NCBI RefSeq assembly: GCF_019492055.1
Contig: NZ_JAICBX010000004.1
Location: 1 to 64,000 of the forward strand
Direction of reading: 5' to 3'
From: Flavimaribacter sediminis
GTDB lineage: Bacteria > Pseudomonadota > Alphaproteobacteria > Rhizobiales > Rhizobiaceae
Length of the DNA: 64,000 nt
Shown one piece after another: positions 27,072-35,668 of the stretch; position 1 is the first letter of the stretch; each line of letters begins with the position of its first letter. The translations under genes and the position numbers were made by a program. The notes below the pieces were generated by a model. The model saw only the letters and a list, made by a program, of their open reading frames with translations, was not told where the DNA came from and made no database searches.

Positions 27072-27096
27072 AAGTTTCTTATAATTGCAGAAACTT
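27072..27096. promoter_or_regulatory. Inverted repeat in the cyclase/TPR-barrel divergent promoter
   Basis: AAGTTTC-N11-GAAACTT in an AT-rich spacer between the CHASE2 cyclase and the TPR/barrel gene. One helical turn-and-a-half between half-site centres suits a dimeric regulator. No candidate protein is named. Confidence 0.4.
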
Positions 27097-27157
27097 TACT
27101 TGCCTTACCCGCTTCAGTAACTTTCCCCGGACCTTAATTCTTCCTTGGCGAGTACGG

Positions 27158-28462
27158 ATGAGTCTGGATTTTCCGAAATGCGTCCTGATTTGCGCGGCAT
27201 TGTTGGCGGGAACCGTCAATGTGGCGCTCGCTGAAGATGTGACCTACGATCAGATATTGAACGATCCGGACAATATCGATCTTAACTATCAGTATGCGCA
27301 GCAGCAGGCTGTAAAGGGCGATCTCGAGCAGGCGTCCGCCGCGCTCGAGCGTATTCTGCTGTTGCAGCCGAACTACGATAACGCGAGGCTGTTTTACGCA
27401 ATCGTGTTGTTCCGGCTGGACGACATGGAAGGATCGAAGCGCGAACTCGAACTGCTTCAGGATCGTCCGCTTAGTCCAAGTCAGCAGTCGGAAGTCAGGA
27501 AATATCTGGCGCAAGCCGTTTCCAGATCCAAGACAACCCGCGTCTTCGGCTATGTGACCACCGGTTTTCGCGTGGACAGCAATCCTGACCTGACGACGGA
27601 ATCGGTCGTCGACCTGAACGGCAACCAGCTTGGAAACAATCCGCAGACCGACGTCGCCTTCGTCGCCAATGCGGGCGTTCGCATGGAGCACACCATCCCC
27701 GGCGGGGCCGGAAATTTCATATTCATTGAAGCAGCCGGCGATCTGAACGAGCAGTTTCAGGTCTCTGAAGCCGATTACGCCGATGGAGGGGCCAAGCTCG
27801 GCGCCACGCTGTTCTTCGGTGATCTTGAAGTGACCGCGAACGGCTTTGCCGACGTTCTTTCTCTGGAAGGGCAGCTTTATCGCGCGTCCTACGGCGGAAA
27901 CTTGCAGTTCAGCTACGCAATCAATCCGCGGCTGGACGTGTTCGTAAGCGGCGGGCTGGGCTACGAAGATTATTACCGGGTTTCCGAGGATTCAGCCGGC
28001 AGCGCCCGCGACGGTTGGCTGACGCGCGCGTCGACTGGTTTCAGCTATTTGACAAGCGAAACCAACAAGGTCGTCGCAAGGGTGAATGGCTACTTCAAGG
28101 ACGCCGCTTTCGAAAGCTATTCCTACGACGCCCTCGAACTCGTGCTGAGCGACACATGGCTTCTCGGACGCGGGCAGTATATCAAGGGAATCGTGTCCTA
28201 TCGCTGGCTCGACTACCGGCAGGCGAACCCGATTTATTCGCCCTTCATGGCCCAGCAGGACGAACTGTTCAAAGCCCGTCTCGCCTATGGGGCGCCGGTA
28301 GGCACCCTGCTTGAATTTGTCAATTTGGAATCCCCGGAAGCGATCGCCGACATCAATTTCCAGATCGGCGTGAATTACCTGGACCAGGACTCCAATATTC
28401 CGAACTACATCGCAAACAGTCTCTCGGCTGATGTTCTGCTGACCAAACGGTTTGAATACTAG
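27158..28462 (+). CDS. TPR plus outer-membrane barrel protein (Slam/DUF560-like)
   Basis: 434 residues: signal peptide (cleaved near ALAE), two or three TPR units (DLNYQYAQQQAVKGDLEQAS; NYDNARLFYAIVLFRLDDME), then from about 130 a run of alternating strands typical of an outer-membrane barrel, starting GYVTTGFRVDSNPDL and ending in LLTKRFEY with a C-terminal aromatic. This plan is that of Slam/type XI secretion proteins, which move lipoproteins to the cell surface; the barrel could also be a general export pore. The next two genes encode secreted proteins that could be cargo. Confidence 0.75.
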   Translation: MSLDFPKCVLICAALLAGTVNVALAEDVTYDQILNDPDNIDLNYQYAQQQAVKGDLEQASAALERILLLQPNYDNARLFYAIVLFRLDDMEGSKRELELLQDRPLSPSQQSEVRKYLAQAVSRSKTTRVFGYVTTGFRVDSNPDLTTESVVDLNGNQLGNNPQTDVAFVANAGVRMEHTIPGGAGNFIFIEAAGDLNEQFQVSEADYADGGAKLGATLFFGDLEVTANGFADVLSLEGQLYRASYGGNLQFSYAINPRLDVFVSGGLGYEDYYRVSEDSAGSARDGWLTRASTGFSYLTSETNKVVARVNGYFKDAAFESYSYDALELVLSDTWLLGRGQYIKGIVSYRWLDYRQANPIYSPFMAQQDELFKARLAYGAPVGTLLEFVNLESPEAIADINFQIGVNYLDQDSNIPNYIANSLSADVLLTKRFEY

Positions 28463-28490
28463 AGCGGCCCGGGGAGAAAGCGGAAAACGA

Positions 28491-29825
28491 ATGCTTCGGA
28501 TGTATAAAACGGCTTTGTTGGGTTTGCTGGCGGGCGCAGTATTGTGCCTCCCCGATCTCGCGACCAGCGCTTTCGCCGAAGCGAAGGTTGGCGTGAGCGC
28601 GGCCGTTACAGGCAGGGCATTTGTCCGCAGCGGCGGCGCCGAGCGCCGGGCGACGGTCGAGGAGAGCATATTTCTGCAGGACGAGGTGCTGACGAAACAG
28701 CAGAGCGCGCTGCAGATATTGCTGCTCGATCAGTCCGTTTTCACGGTGGGTGAAAACTGCGAAATGGTCATCGACCGATTTGTTTTCGATCCGGACACTG
28801 ATGCGGGCGAAATGAGCGGTCGGGTTCTCAAGGGCGCGTTCCGCTTCATGAGCGGAAAGATCGGTAAGGCGAATCCAAGCAATGCGAACATAGCCACTCC
28901 GTCCGGCACGATCGGAATCCGCGGCACAATGATGGAAGGCATCGTGGGCAAGGATGCGATCAACCTTGCGCAGCTTTCCGGCCTTTCGGTTGGAAACGCC
29001 GATCCGGAGAAAGCTTTTCTGGCGGTTCTTCGCGGGCCCGGCCACGGAACCAACGTGCTGACCCGCACCGGCATCATCACAGTTGGCAACAGCGCGGGTC
29101 GAAAGACGATTTCAACGCCGAATTATGGCGTGTTCGTACCGGGCCCGGGCATGCGTCCGATCGGTCCCTTCAAGATCAATGGCGACATCCTGTCATATCT
29201 CAACCTGTATCTGCGCACGCGACCGGGCGACGGGCCGTCCTATGGCGGAAACGAGACATCCGGCGAAAGAGCCTCCGGCCAGGATTATTTTAATACGCCT
29301 GACGATATCGGATCTCCGTTGAACGATCAGTTTGCCGACGAGTTTTTCGATACCCAGGCCGTCAATGAAGACGATGGCGGCGGTAACGGAGGGAACTTCG
29401 GCAACGAGGGGAACTTCGGCAACGAGGGGAACTTCGGCAACGAAGGCAATTTCGGCAACGAAGGGAATTTCGGCAACGAGGGGAACTTCGGAAACGAGGG
29501 CAATTTCGGCAACGAGGGGAACTTCGGAAACGAAGGAAATTACGGGAATTACGGGAATTACGGTAACTATGGCAATGAGGGGAACGAGGGCAATGGCGGT
29601 GTGATCATCAGCAACGTGCCGAGTTTCTCCTCGAATGACGCTCCCAACACCTTCCAAAGCCAGGAAGGCGGTTTTGAAGCAACCGGTGAAGGTTTCGGTC
29701 GGAGAGGCGGCTTTAGACGTCGCGGCGCCTTCGGAGAAGGTTTCGGCGGCTTCGACGGGTTCAGCGGCGGCGGCGGCCGGTTTGAAGGCGGGTTCGGTCG
29801 CAATCGAAATCGTTCCTCCGACTGA
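28491..29825 (+). CDS. FecR-domain secreted protein with Asn-Gly-rich repeats
   Basis: 444 residues: signal peptide (about 1-30, cleaved near AFAE), a FecR domain (about 50-150: VEESIFLQDEVLTKQQSALQ; RVLKGAFRFMSGKIG; IATPSGTIGIRGTMM), a linker, then about eight six-residue NEGNFG repeats and four NYG units (about 300-368) and a Gly/Phe/Arg-rich tail. FecR domains of this secreted type occur next to CHASE2 cyclases and TPR/barrel proteins. The repeat could be a surface-exposed flexible stalk. ATG at 28491 used. Confidence 0.83.
   Translation: MLRMYKTALLGLLAGAVLCLPDLATSAFAEAKVGVSAAVTGRAFVRSGGAERRATVEESIFLQDEVLTKQQSALQILLLDQSVFTVGENCEMVIDRFVFDPDTDAGEMSGRVLKGAFRFMSGKIGKANPSNANIATPSGTIGIRGTMMEGIVGKDAINLAQLSGLSVGNADPEKAFLAVLRGPGHGTNVLTRTGIITVGNSAGRKTISTPNYGVFVPGPGMRPIGPFKINGDILSYLNLYLRTRPGDGPSYGGNETSGERASGQDYFNTPDDIGSPLNDQFADEFFDTQAVNEDDGGGNGGNFGNEGNFGNEGNFGNEGNFGNEGNFGNEGNFGNEGNFGNEGNFGNEGNYGNYGNYGNYGNEGNEGNGGVIISNVPSFSSNDAPNTFQSQEGGFEATGEGFGRRGGFRRRGAFGEGFGGFDGFSGGGGRFEGGFGRNRNRSSD
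29391..29595 (+). repeat. 18-bp tandem repeat coding for NEGNFG, degrading to 9-bp NYG units
   Basis: About eight near-identical 18-bp units (GGGAACTTCGGCAACGAG and silent variants) followed by four 9-bp units. Most differences are at third codon positions (GAG/GAA, AAC/AAT, GGG/GGC), so the protein repeat is under selection while the DNA drifts. It can change length in 18-nt steps without a frameshift. Confidence 0.92.
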
Positions 29826-29829
29826 TTTC

Positions 29830-29847
29830 GACCGCGTTTTCGCGGTC
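29830..29847 (+). terminator. Stem-loop after the FecR-domain gene
   Basis: Arms GACCGCG and CGCGGTC around TTTT, 5 nt past the stop and 22 nt before the next start. There is no U-tract; it may modulate readthrough into the next gene. Confidence 0.4.
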
Positions 29848-29868
29848 CTGCCTGTACCAAGGTTCGCC

Positions 29869-31020
29869 ATGAAGCTCTTACACAGCGCAGCGCTCGCAGT
29901 TTTACTGTGTTCCGGTGCGCTCCAAACAGCGGCCGAAGCTGGGACGCGGGATTCCTGGAAACATTCCTGCTATGTCTATCGCGACATGAACCGGAACGGA
30001 AAGTTCGACATGGGCGACCGTCCATACGGTCGCCTGCCAATCAAGCTTGAGCGGCCCGACGGCAGCTTTACGGGCGCGCGGTCCAATATCGACGGATTCG
30101 CCAACTTCGTCACGTCGATCGGAAACAAGGACGCGGAGATCTACGAAGCGGGCGTCTACAGCTTGCGGGCTGTCTATCCCAAGGGCTGGCAATCGCTGTC
30201 GGACGCAGACCAGCAGCAATACGAATTCGTCGAACGGGCGAACGCCGGCGGAGGATTGACGCCGGTGGAAACCTGCGCGCCGATCGGCGTCGCGCCGATT
30301 TTGTCGGTGCGTGGTCGTTTTGTCGCCAGGGACGACGCTGACGCGGGTAATTACGAGGTGCTCGCTCTGGGCCCGGATGGCGCCTACCACAAGGTTTCCA
30401 CGGACACCAAGGGGAATTACCGGTTTGTCGCTGAACCGGGCAATTGGGTCGTCGAGATCAGGGACGCGGACGGCGCCACGGTTTCGCTACGACCGGTCGC
30501 CGTGGAATACGGCGCTGTCGTGATGTCGGAAACTATTCTCGATCAGCAGATGGCGCCGCCGGAAGGTTCGGGCGCGCGTAAGCTCGGTTTCGACGATCTT
30601 GTCATCTCCGACAGCCTGTTCGAAATTCCATCGGGCTATGGCGGGCTGGAATGGCGAAACTGGATCGCCGTGCACAACCGTTTCTACTCCGGTTCCGGTT
30701 ACGTGAACCTGACCACGAGTTCGGAATATGTCGCCTACAACAGTTCCGGCGTCCCCGCCTGGATGGCGAGCGAGGAACCGTTCGATTTCATCGGAACCTA
30801 TATCGGCGTCGCCTGGCCGAGAGGCGAAGAGGACTATGTTTTTGTCAAGGCGTGGCGCGGCGCCGATCTCGCCTATTCCGACCGGTTGCGCCTCAGCGAC
30901 AACGGGCCTGTGTTTTTCAGCGCCGACTACCGGGGCATTACAAGACTGGAATTCAGCTCAGGCAATTACGAGCGCATCGTGCTTGACGATTTTCAGTTTC
31001 GCCTCGGCGCGGAGCAGTGA
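29869..31020 (+). CDS. Secreted modular protein (SdrD/Cna-B-like strands), function unknown
   Basis: 383 residues with a signal peptide (MKLLHSAALAVLLCSGALQ, cleaved near AAEA). The first module (CYVYRDMNRNGKFDMGDRPY, about 27-130) has the Asp/Asn-Gly loop of SdrD B-like calcium-binding domains. A second (about 145-220, VRGRFVARDDADAGNYEV, TKGNYRFVAEPGNW) resembles Cna-B/carboxypeptidase regulatory folds. The C-terminal 170 residues (FDDLVISDSLFEIPSGYGGL ... ITRLEFSSGNYERIVLDDFQF) look like a lectin- or discoidin-type beta-sandwich. Probably co-transcribed with the FecR gene and possibly exported to the cell surface. Confidence 0.72.
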   Translation: MKLLHSAALAVLLCSGALQTAAEAGTRDSWKHSCYVYRDMNRNGKFDMGDRPYGRLPIKLERPDGSFTGARSNIDGFANFVTSIGNKDAEIYEAGVYSLRAVYPKGWQSLSDADQQQYEFVERANAGGGLTPVETCAPIGVAPILSVRGRFVARDDADAGNYEVLALGPDGAYHKVSTDTKGNYRFVAEPGNWVVEIRDADGATVSLRPVAVEYGAVVMSETILDQQMAPPEGSGARKLGFDDLVISDSLFEIPSGYGGLEWRNWIAVHNRFYSGSGYVNLTTSSEYVAYNSSGVPAWMASEEPFDFIGTYIGVAWPRGEEDYVFVKAWRGADLAYSDRLRLSDNGPVFFSADYRGITRLEFSSGNYERIVLDDFQFRLGAEQ

Positions 31021-31030
31021 TCCGGCGCGT

Positions 31031-32530
31031 TCAAACCTTGCTGCGGCGGGATCTGCGAAAATCGCTCCAGAACATGTAGACGACGACGAGAACCGTCACG
31101 GCGACAATGCCGCCGCTAATGGGGCGCTCGACAAACGTCATGATGTCGCCGCGCGACAGCATCAGCGACCGGCGGAAGTTTTGCTCCAGAAAGGGGCCAA
31201 GCACCAGGCCCAGCAGCAGCGGCGCCGGCGGAAAGCCGAGACGACGCATGAAATGTCCGACAACGCCGAACATCGTCGCCGCAACCACGTCGAACACCGA
31301 GTTTCGGATGGAATAGACGCCGACGCAGATGAAGGCCAGGATTGCCGGATAGAGCACAGAGTAGGGGATGCGAAGAATCCGCACCCAAATGCTGATAAGC
31401 GGCAGATTCAGAAACAGCAGGATCACGTTTCCGATGAGGAAGCTCGCGACGAGCCCCCAAAACAGGTCCGGGTGGTCGCGCAGAAGCTGCGGCCCTGGCA
31501 CGATGCCGTGGATGATCAATGCGCCGAGCATGATCGCCACGATTGCGTCGCCCGGAATTCCCAGGCTCAGTGTTGGAACGAAGGCCGTCTGCGCCGCGGA
31601 ATTGTTCGCCGATTCCGGTGCGACGACGCCTTCGATAGCGCCCTGGCCAAAGCGTTCCGGCGTCCTGGAAACGCGCTTTTCAACCGCATAGGCGACGAAG
31701 GTCGACAGAGCCGCCCCGGTGCCCGGAAGAATGCCCAGAACCGCTCCGATCGAACTGCCGCGCAGCGCCGGCGCAATCGCCGTTCGCGCTTCCCTCGCCG
31801 TCGGCAGCATGTCGCGGAAGCGAATTCGGGTGCTCAGGGCGTCCCGACTGCCGATGCGTCCGGCGTTTGACAGAACTTCGGCGATGCCGAACAAACCTGT
31901 GGTCACGACGACCAGATTGAGGCCGTCCGCCAGCGAGAGCATCCCGAACGTCATCCGGTTGGCGCCGGAATTCGGGTCGATGCCCACCATGGAGATCAAC
32001 AGGCCGACGAGCGCCATGGCGAGCGATCGCCCCTTTGAGGCGTTGCCGACCATCGCCGCCGAGAGCAGTCCGAGCACGATGAGCGCCGCATATTCCTGCG
32101 ATCCGAAACTGAGCGCGATTCTGGCGAGAATCGGCGTGAAGGAAGCGACAATGATGAGGCCGAACATGCCGCCAAAGAAGGACGAGAGCGTCGCCGTAAA
32201 CAGGGCGACGCCGGCGCGTCCGGATTTGGCGAGCGGATTGCCGTCGAGGCATGTCACTGCAGCGCCGGCAGTGCCGGGAAGGTTTAAAAGGATCGCCGCC
32301 GTGGAGCCGCCATACATCGAGCCGTAGTAGATGCCCGCGAGCATCACGATGGCGTCGGTCTGCGGTACGTAGAAGGTCAGCGGCAGCAGCATTCCTACGG
32401 TCGCCAGTGGACCTAGCCCCGGCAGCACCCCGATGAACATTCCGACGGTGACGCCGATGATGCAATAGCCGAGCGTCGAAAAGCTGAGGGCGACGGACAG
32501 GCCAAGGGAAATGTTTTCGAAAAAGGACAC
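31031..32530 (-). CDS. tctA: Tripartite tricarboxylate transporter permease TctA
   Basis: 499-residue TctA permease, the usual size. Motifs include FIGVLPGLGPLATVGMLLPL and GILPGTGAALSTFVAYAVEK, the two repeated family signatures, and GIPGDAIVAIMLGALIIHG. GTG start 4 nt after tctB. Forms the channel for binding-protein-dependent carboxylate uptake with TctB and TctC. Confidence 0.93.
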   Translation of the reverse strand: MSFFENISLGLSVALSFSTLGYCIIGVTVGMFIGVLPGLGPLATVGMLLPLTFYVPQTDAIVMLAGIYYGSMYGGSTAAILLNLPGTAGAAVTCLDGNPLAKSGRAGVALFTATLSSFFGGMFGLIIVASFTPILARIALSFGSQEYAALIVLGLLSAAMVGNASKGRSLAMALVGLLISMVGIDPNSGANRMTFGMLSLADGLNLVVVTTGLFGIAEVLSNAGRIGSRDALSTRIRFRDMLPTAREARTAIAPALRGSSIGAVLGILPGTGAALSTFVAYAVEKRVSRTPERFGQGAIEGVVAPESANNSAAQTAFVPTLSLGIPGDAIVAIMLGALIIHGIVPGPQLLRDHPDLFWGLVASFLIGNVILLFLNLPLISIWVRILRIPYSVLYPAILAFICVGVYSIRNSVFDVVAATMFGVVGHFMRRLGFPPAPLLLGLVLGPFLEQNFRRSLMLSRGDIMTFVERPISGGIVAVTVLVVVYMFWSDFRRSRRSKV

Positions 32531-32534
32531 GCCG

Positions 32535-32999
32535 TTACCAGGTCACGAGATCAAGCGGCAGGTTCAGCAATACGACGAAGACCACTGCGCAGAAGCATGC
32601 GATCGCCGCCGCAAGAACCGCTACCTGCCAGGGTTTGAGGCTGCCATCCGCCAGAGCGGACAGCGCGACGCACGCCGCGATGGCGGGCGCGAGGCCAAAG
32701 CGCGGCATCAGAAATGCAAAGGCGAGGAGGCCGGCCACGATGAAGATCATCACACGAGCCGAGGCGAGGTCGGGCGGCGCCTCGCGCTCCCGCCCGAGCG
32801 CGGCGACGCCCTCGGCAAGGATCAACGCGCCTGACAGCACGAGCAAGACGCTGACGATCAGCGGAAAGGCGCCTGGGCCGATATTGCGGAGCCCGCCAAG
32901 AGGATAACCGAGGGACTCGACGACGCCGTATGCGCCGAGCGCAATCACGGCCAGTGCGGCAACCGAATCCTGTCCCAGCGATCGCGCCAAACTGAACAT
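32535..32999 (-). CDS. tctB: Tripartite tricarboxylate transporter small subunit TctB
   Basis: 154-residue four-helix TctB protein (GYPLGGLRNIGPGAFPLIVS is the family segment). The ATG at 32999 has a GGAGGAAC site. First gene of the minus-strand tctBA pair; the partner tctC is divergent on the other strand. Confidence 0.88.
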   Translation of the reverse strand: MFSLARSLGQDSVAALAVIALGAYGVVESLGYPLGGLRNIGPGAFPLIVSVLLVLSGALILAEGVAALGREREAPPDLASARVMIFIVAGLLAFAFLMPRFGLAPAIAACVALSALADGSLKPWQVAVLAAAIACFCAVVFVVLLNLPLDLVTW

Positions 33000-33083
33000 T
33001 GTTCCTCCCCCCGGACAGATCGAACCCACCATCCGAATGTCGGAAATGCTCTACGTTCATGCCACGCCTGTCAACTGGAAAAA

Positions 33084-33101
33084 TGTTCACATATATGAAC
33101 A
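33084..33101. promoter_or_regulatory. Operator-like palindrome between tctBA and tctC
   Basis: TGTTCA-CATATA-TGAACA, a perfect 6-6-6 inverted repeat in the middle of the 181-nt spacer between divergent tctB and tctC. It is well placed to control both arms. The IclR protein encoded at 34808-35617 is the obvious candidate to bind it. Confidence 0.6.
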
Positions 33102-33180
33102 ATTCACTTATGTGTTTACATAGACCTGTCGGACGGGTTAACAATCTGTCTGTCATTGTTCCAGGGAGGAGGATGAATTC

Positions 33181-34155
33181 ATGAAACGCATACTGCAGGG
33201 CATGCTTGCTTTCACCGCTGCGGCTGTAGCGGCCGTCACCGCCGGACCGGCCTCAGCACAGGACTGGCCGGCGCATCCGGTCGACATGGTCGTCGCGTAT
33301 GGGGCAGGAGGCGGCACCGACACCGTCGCCCGTCAACTTGCCGAGCCTCTGTCCGAAATTCTTGGCCAGCCCGTTGTGGTGAAAAACCAGGCCGGGGCCG
33401 GCGGAACTATCGGAGCTGCTGCGGTCGCTTCGGCGGATCCCGACGGATACACGCTTTACATGATGGCGGCGGGGCACACCGTTGCGGCCGCCATGTACAA
33501 GTCGCTTCCCTACGATCCGGCGCAGGATTTCGTAGGCGTTTCGGGAATTGCGACGATGCCGCTGGTGCTCGTCACGCGGCCTGATCACGAGATCAACTCC
33601 ATTGAAGACCTCGTAGCCAAGGCCAAGGCCGATCCCGGCGGGCTCACCATCGCGTCTGTCGGCGTTGGATCAACGCAGCATCTGACTGCCTCGCTGATTG
33701 CTTCGGAACTCGGCATCGAGCTTCTCGAAATTCCCTATGCGAAGACGCCGGAAGGCCTTGCCGCAGTGCTGTCCGGCGAGGTCGACATGATGGTCGAAGT
33801 CGCTGCGACGGTCATTGGTCAGATTGGCGCCGGAGACCTCAAAGGCATTGGTGTGACGACGCCCGAGCGGCATCCGGCCATTCCCGATGTGCAATCCTTC
33901 GCCGAAGCCGGTCATGACCTCGACGTATCCACCTGGTACGGCGTTGCGGCGCCGAACGGCGTCGATGCGGCGATCCTGGCGGGCGCCAGTGAGGCGGTAA
34001 AGGAAGCCATTCAGTCCGAGGCGTTTGCAAAGTCTCTTCAGGACCGGGGATTCATCCTGGCTCCCTCTTCGCCTGACGCCTTCACGGACAAGTTTCGCAA
34101 TGCGATCGGCGTCTGGCAGAAGGTGCGCGAAGACGCGGGCATCGAGCAAAGATAG
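33181..34155 (+). CDS. tctC: Periplasmic binding protein TctC (Bug family)
   Basis: 324-residue Bug/TctC solute receptor with signal peptide (cleaved near ASAQ-DW). Typical segments are PVDMVVAYGAGGGTDTVARQ, VVVKNQAGAGGTIGAAAVA and ADPDGYTLYMM. It captures a carboxylate for TctAB. Substrate not determinable; nearby reductase and SnoaL-like genes hint at an aromatic or cyclic acid. Confidence 0.92.
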   Translation: MKRILQGMLAFTAAAVAAVTAGPASAQDWPAHPVDMVVAYGAGGGTDTVARQLAEPLSEILGQPVVVKNQAGAGGTIGAAAVASADPDGYTLYMMAAGHTVAAAMYKSLPYDPAQDFVGVSGIATMPLVLVTRPDHEINSIEDLVAKAKADPGGLTIASVGVGSTQHLTASLIASELGIELLEIPYAKTPEGLAAVLSGEVDMMVEVAATVIGQIGAGDLKGIGVTTPERHPAIPDVQSFAEAGHDLDVSTWYGVAAPNGVDAAILAGASEAVKEAIQSEAFAKSLQDRGFILAPSSPDAFTDKFRNAIGVWQKVREDAGIEQR

Positions 34156-34173
34156 AGATCGGCAATCGACTGC

Positions 34174-34197
34174 GGCGCAGGCTCCTCGGCCTGCGCC
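34174..34197 (+). terminator. GC-rich hairpin after tctC
   Basis: Nine-base arms GGCGCAGGC and GCCTGCGCC around TCCTCG, 18 nt past the tctC stop. No U-tract follows, so it may protect the abundant binding-protein mRNA rather than stop transcription. Confidence 0.55.
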
Positions 34198-34218
34198 GAT
34201 CGACAGGGAAATAGATTT

Positions 34219-34764
34219 ATGAAACTCCTCACCATATGTGGAAGTCTTCGCAGCGGCTCTTTCAATCGCGCCATTTGCAACACGCTGCCTGAACTCGCGC
34301 CGGACGGCTGGGAGATCGAGGATGCGCCGGGATTCGGCGATCTGCCGCTCTACAATGCGGACGATTACAGTGCCCACGGCTTTCCCGATCGCGTGGCGGA
34401 AATCGCCGAGCATATTCGCGCGGCGGACGGTGTTGTGATCGTCAGCCCTGAGTATAATTTCTCGGTTCCGGGCGGTCTGAAGAACGCCATCGACTGGATA
34501 TCCCGTCTGCCCGACCAGCCCTTCAAGAACAAGCCGGTTGCGCTTCAGTCCGCGGCGGCTGGCATGCTGGGCGGTTCGCGCATGCAATACCACATGCGGC
34601 AGGTGATGGTGTTCCTGGAGGCGCGCGTCTTCACCAAGCCCGAGGTCTTCGTGAGCTTCGCCAAATCGAAGGTTGACGGGAGCGGCGAGAAGATTGCCGA
34701 CGAGACCACGAGGGAAATGATGCGCGCGCAATTGACGGCGTTTACGGCTGAGATTACCAGCTAG
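34219..34764 (+). CDS. NADPH-dependent FMN reductase-like flavoprotein
   Basis: 181 residues of the flavodoxin-like FMN_red family (ChrR/azoreductase group): phosphate-binding TICGSLRSGSFNRAICN, VSPEYNFSVPGGLKNAIDW, and QSAAAGMLGGSRMQYHMRQV. Reduces quinones, azo dyes, chromate or free FMN. Lies between tctC and iclR in one direction. Confidence 0.87.
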   Translation: MKLLTICGSLRSGSFNRAICNTLPELAPDGWEIEDAPGFGDLPLYNADDYSAHGFPDRVAEIAEHIRAADGVVIVSPEYNFSVPGGLKNAIDWISRLPDQPFKNKPVALQSAAAGMLGGSRMQYHMRQVMVFLEARVFTKPEVFVSFAKSKVDGSGEKIADETTREMMRAQLTAFTAEITS

Positions 34765-34807
34765 CCGAACAGATTTCCGCGCAAGGAGCAAGCTGACAAG
34801 ATTCGAG

Positions 34808-35617
34808 ATGTCGGAACCGCGTTTCAAAGATGTCGACAATGTCCTTCGCCATCCGGCTGGCTCCGGAGACGTCAAATCCGCCTTGCGCGTGATCAACGTT
34901 CTCGATCTCCTGGGACGATGGGGCGGCGCGCGCACACACGTGCAAATCTCCGAAGAACTGAACATTCCGAAAAGCAGCCTGACCCAGGTGCTGAGAACGC
35001 TGACCCGGCATGGATATCTTTCTTTCGACCAGGAGACGCGCGGCTATTCGCTGGGGCCCGCCATTGAGAATCTCGGCGCCCGATCGCGCACGACGCGAAA
35101 GCTGTCCGAGGTCGTCGCGCCCGTTCTGGAATGGCTGACTGAATTCACTGGCGAGAGTTCTGCGCTGAACTTTCGCGAAGGCGATGATCACCGCGTGGTC
35201 GCAACGGTGCTCGGTCCTCACAGGATTGTGGCGCATCTCAGGCTCAATGATCGCGCGCCGCTTCATGCAACTTCCGGCGGCCAGGTCATTCTCGCGCATT
35301 TGTCGCAAACCTTGCGCGAGGAATACCTCTCTCGCGCGCGCTTCGAAAGCTATGCGAAAAATTCCCTTTTATCTGCCGATGACGTGCGGTCGAAGCTGGA
35401 TCGGATACGCGAAAACGGGTTCGCGAAGGTCGTCGAGGAGTTTACGCCGGGCATCGGCGGCATCGCGCTGCCAATCTTCGATTCGCGTCAAAGACCGATC
35501 GCGTCGCTGAGCGTCACCGTGCCTGTCGGTCGCTTCACCGATGAACTCAGCAGCAAGTCTCTCTCAGCTCTTGGAAAGGCGATCGCTTCGCTCAGGCACA
35601 GGGCGGAACTGAGTTGA
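34808..35617 (+). CDS. IclR-family transcriptional regulator
   Basis: 269 residues: N-terminal winged helix (RVINVLDLLGRWGGARTHVQ, NIPKSSLTQVLRTLTRHGYL) and C-terminal IclR effector domain (HATSGGQVILAHLS). Likely controls the surrounding tct genes through the palindrome at 33084-33101. The ATG lacks a close Shine-Dalgarno; the AAGGAG is about 18 nt away. Confidence 0.88.
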   Translation: MSEPRFKDVDNVLRHPAGSGDVKSALRVINVLDLLGRWGGARTHVQISEELNIPKSSLTQVLRTLTRHGYLSFDQETRGYSLGPAIENLGARSRTTRKLSEVVAPVLEWLTEFTGESSALNFREGDDHRVVATVLGPHRIVAHLRLNDRAPLHATSGGQVILAHLSQTLREEYLSRARFESYAKNSLLSADDVRSKLDRIRENGFAKVVEEFTPGIGGIALPIFDSRQRPIASLSVTVPVGRFTDELSSKSLSALGKAIASLRHRAELS

Positions 35618-35668
35618 CGTCGACGCCGCCAGCCAACGCTCATTTCCACAGTTATCGAGGAGAACGCC

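Noticed and set aside
29391-29595. CRISPR array
   Set aside because: The 18-bp units have no unique spacers and stay in the reading frame of the FecR-domain gene.
33181-34155. TctC as the missing binding protein of TRAP DctQM
   Set aside because: TctC belongs to the Bug family, pairs with TctAB next to it, and is 10 kb away.
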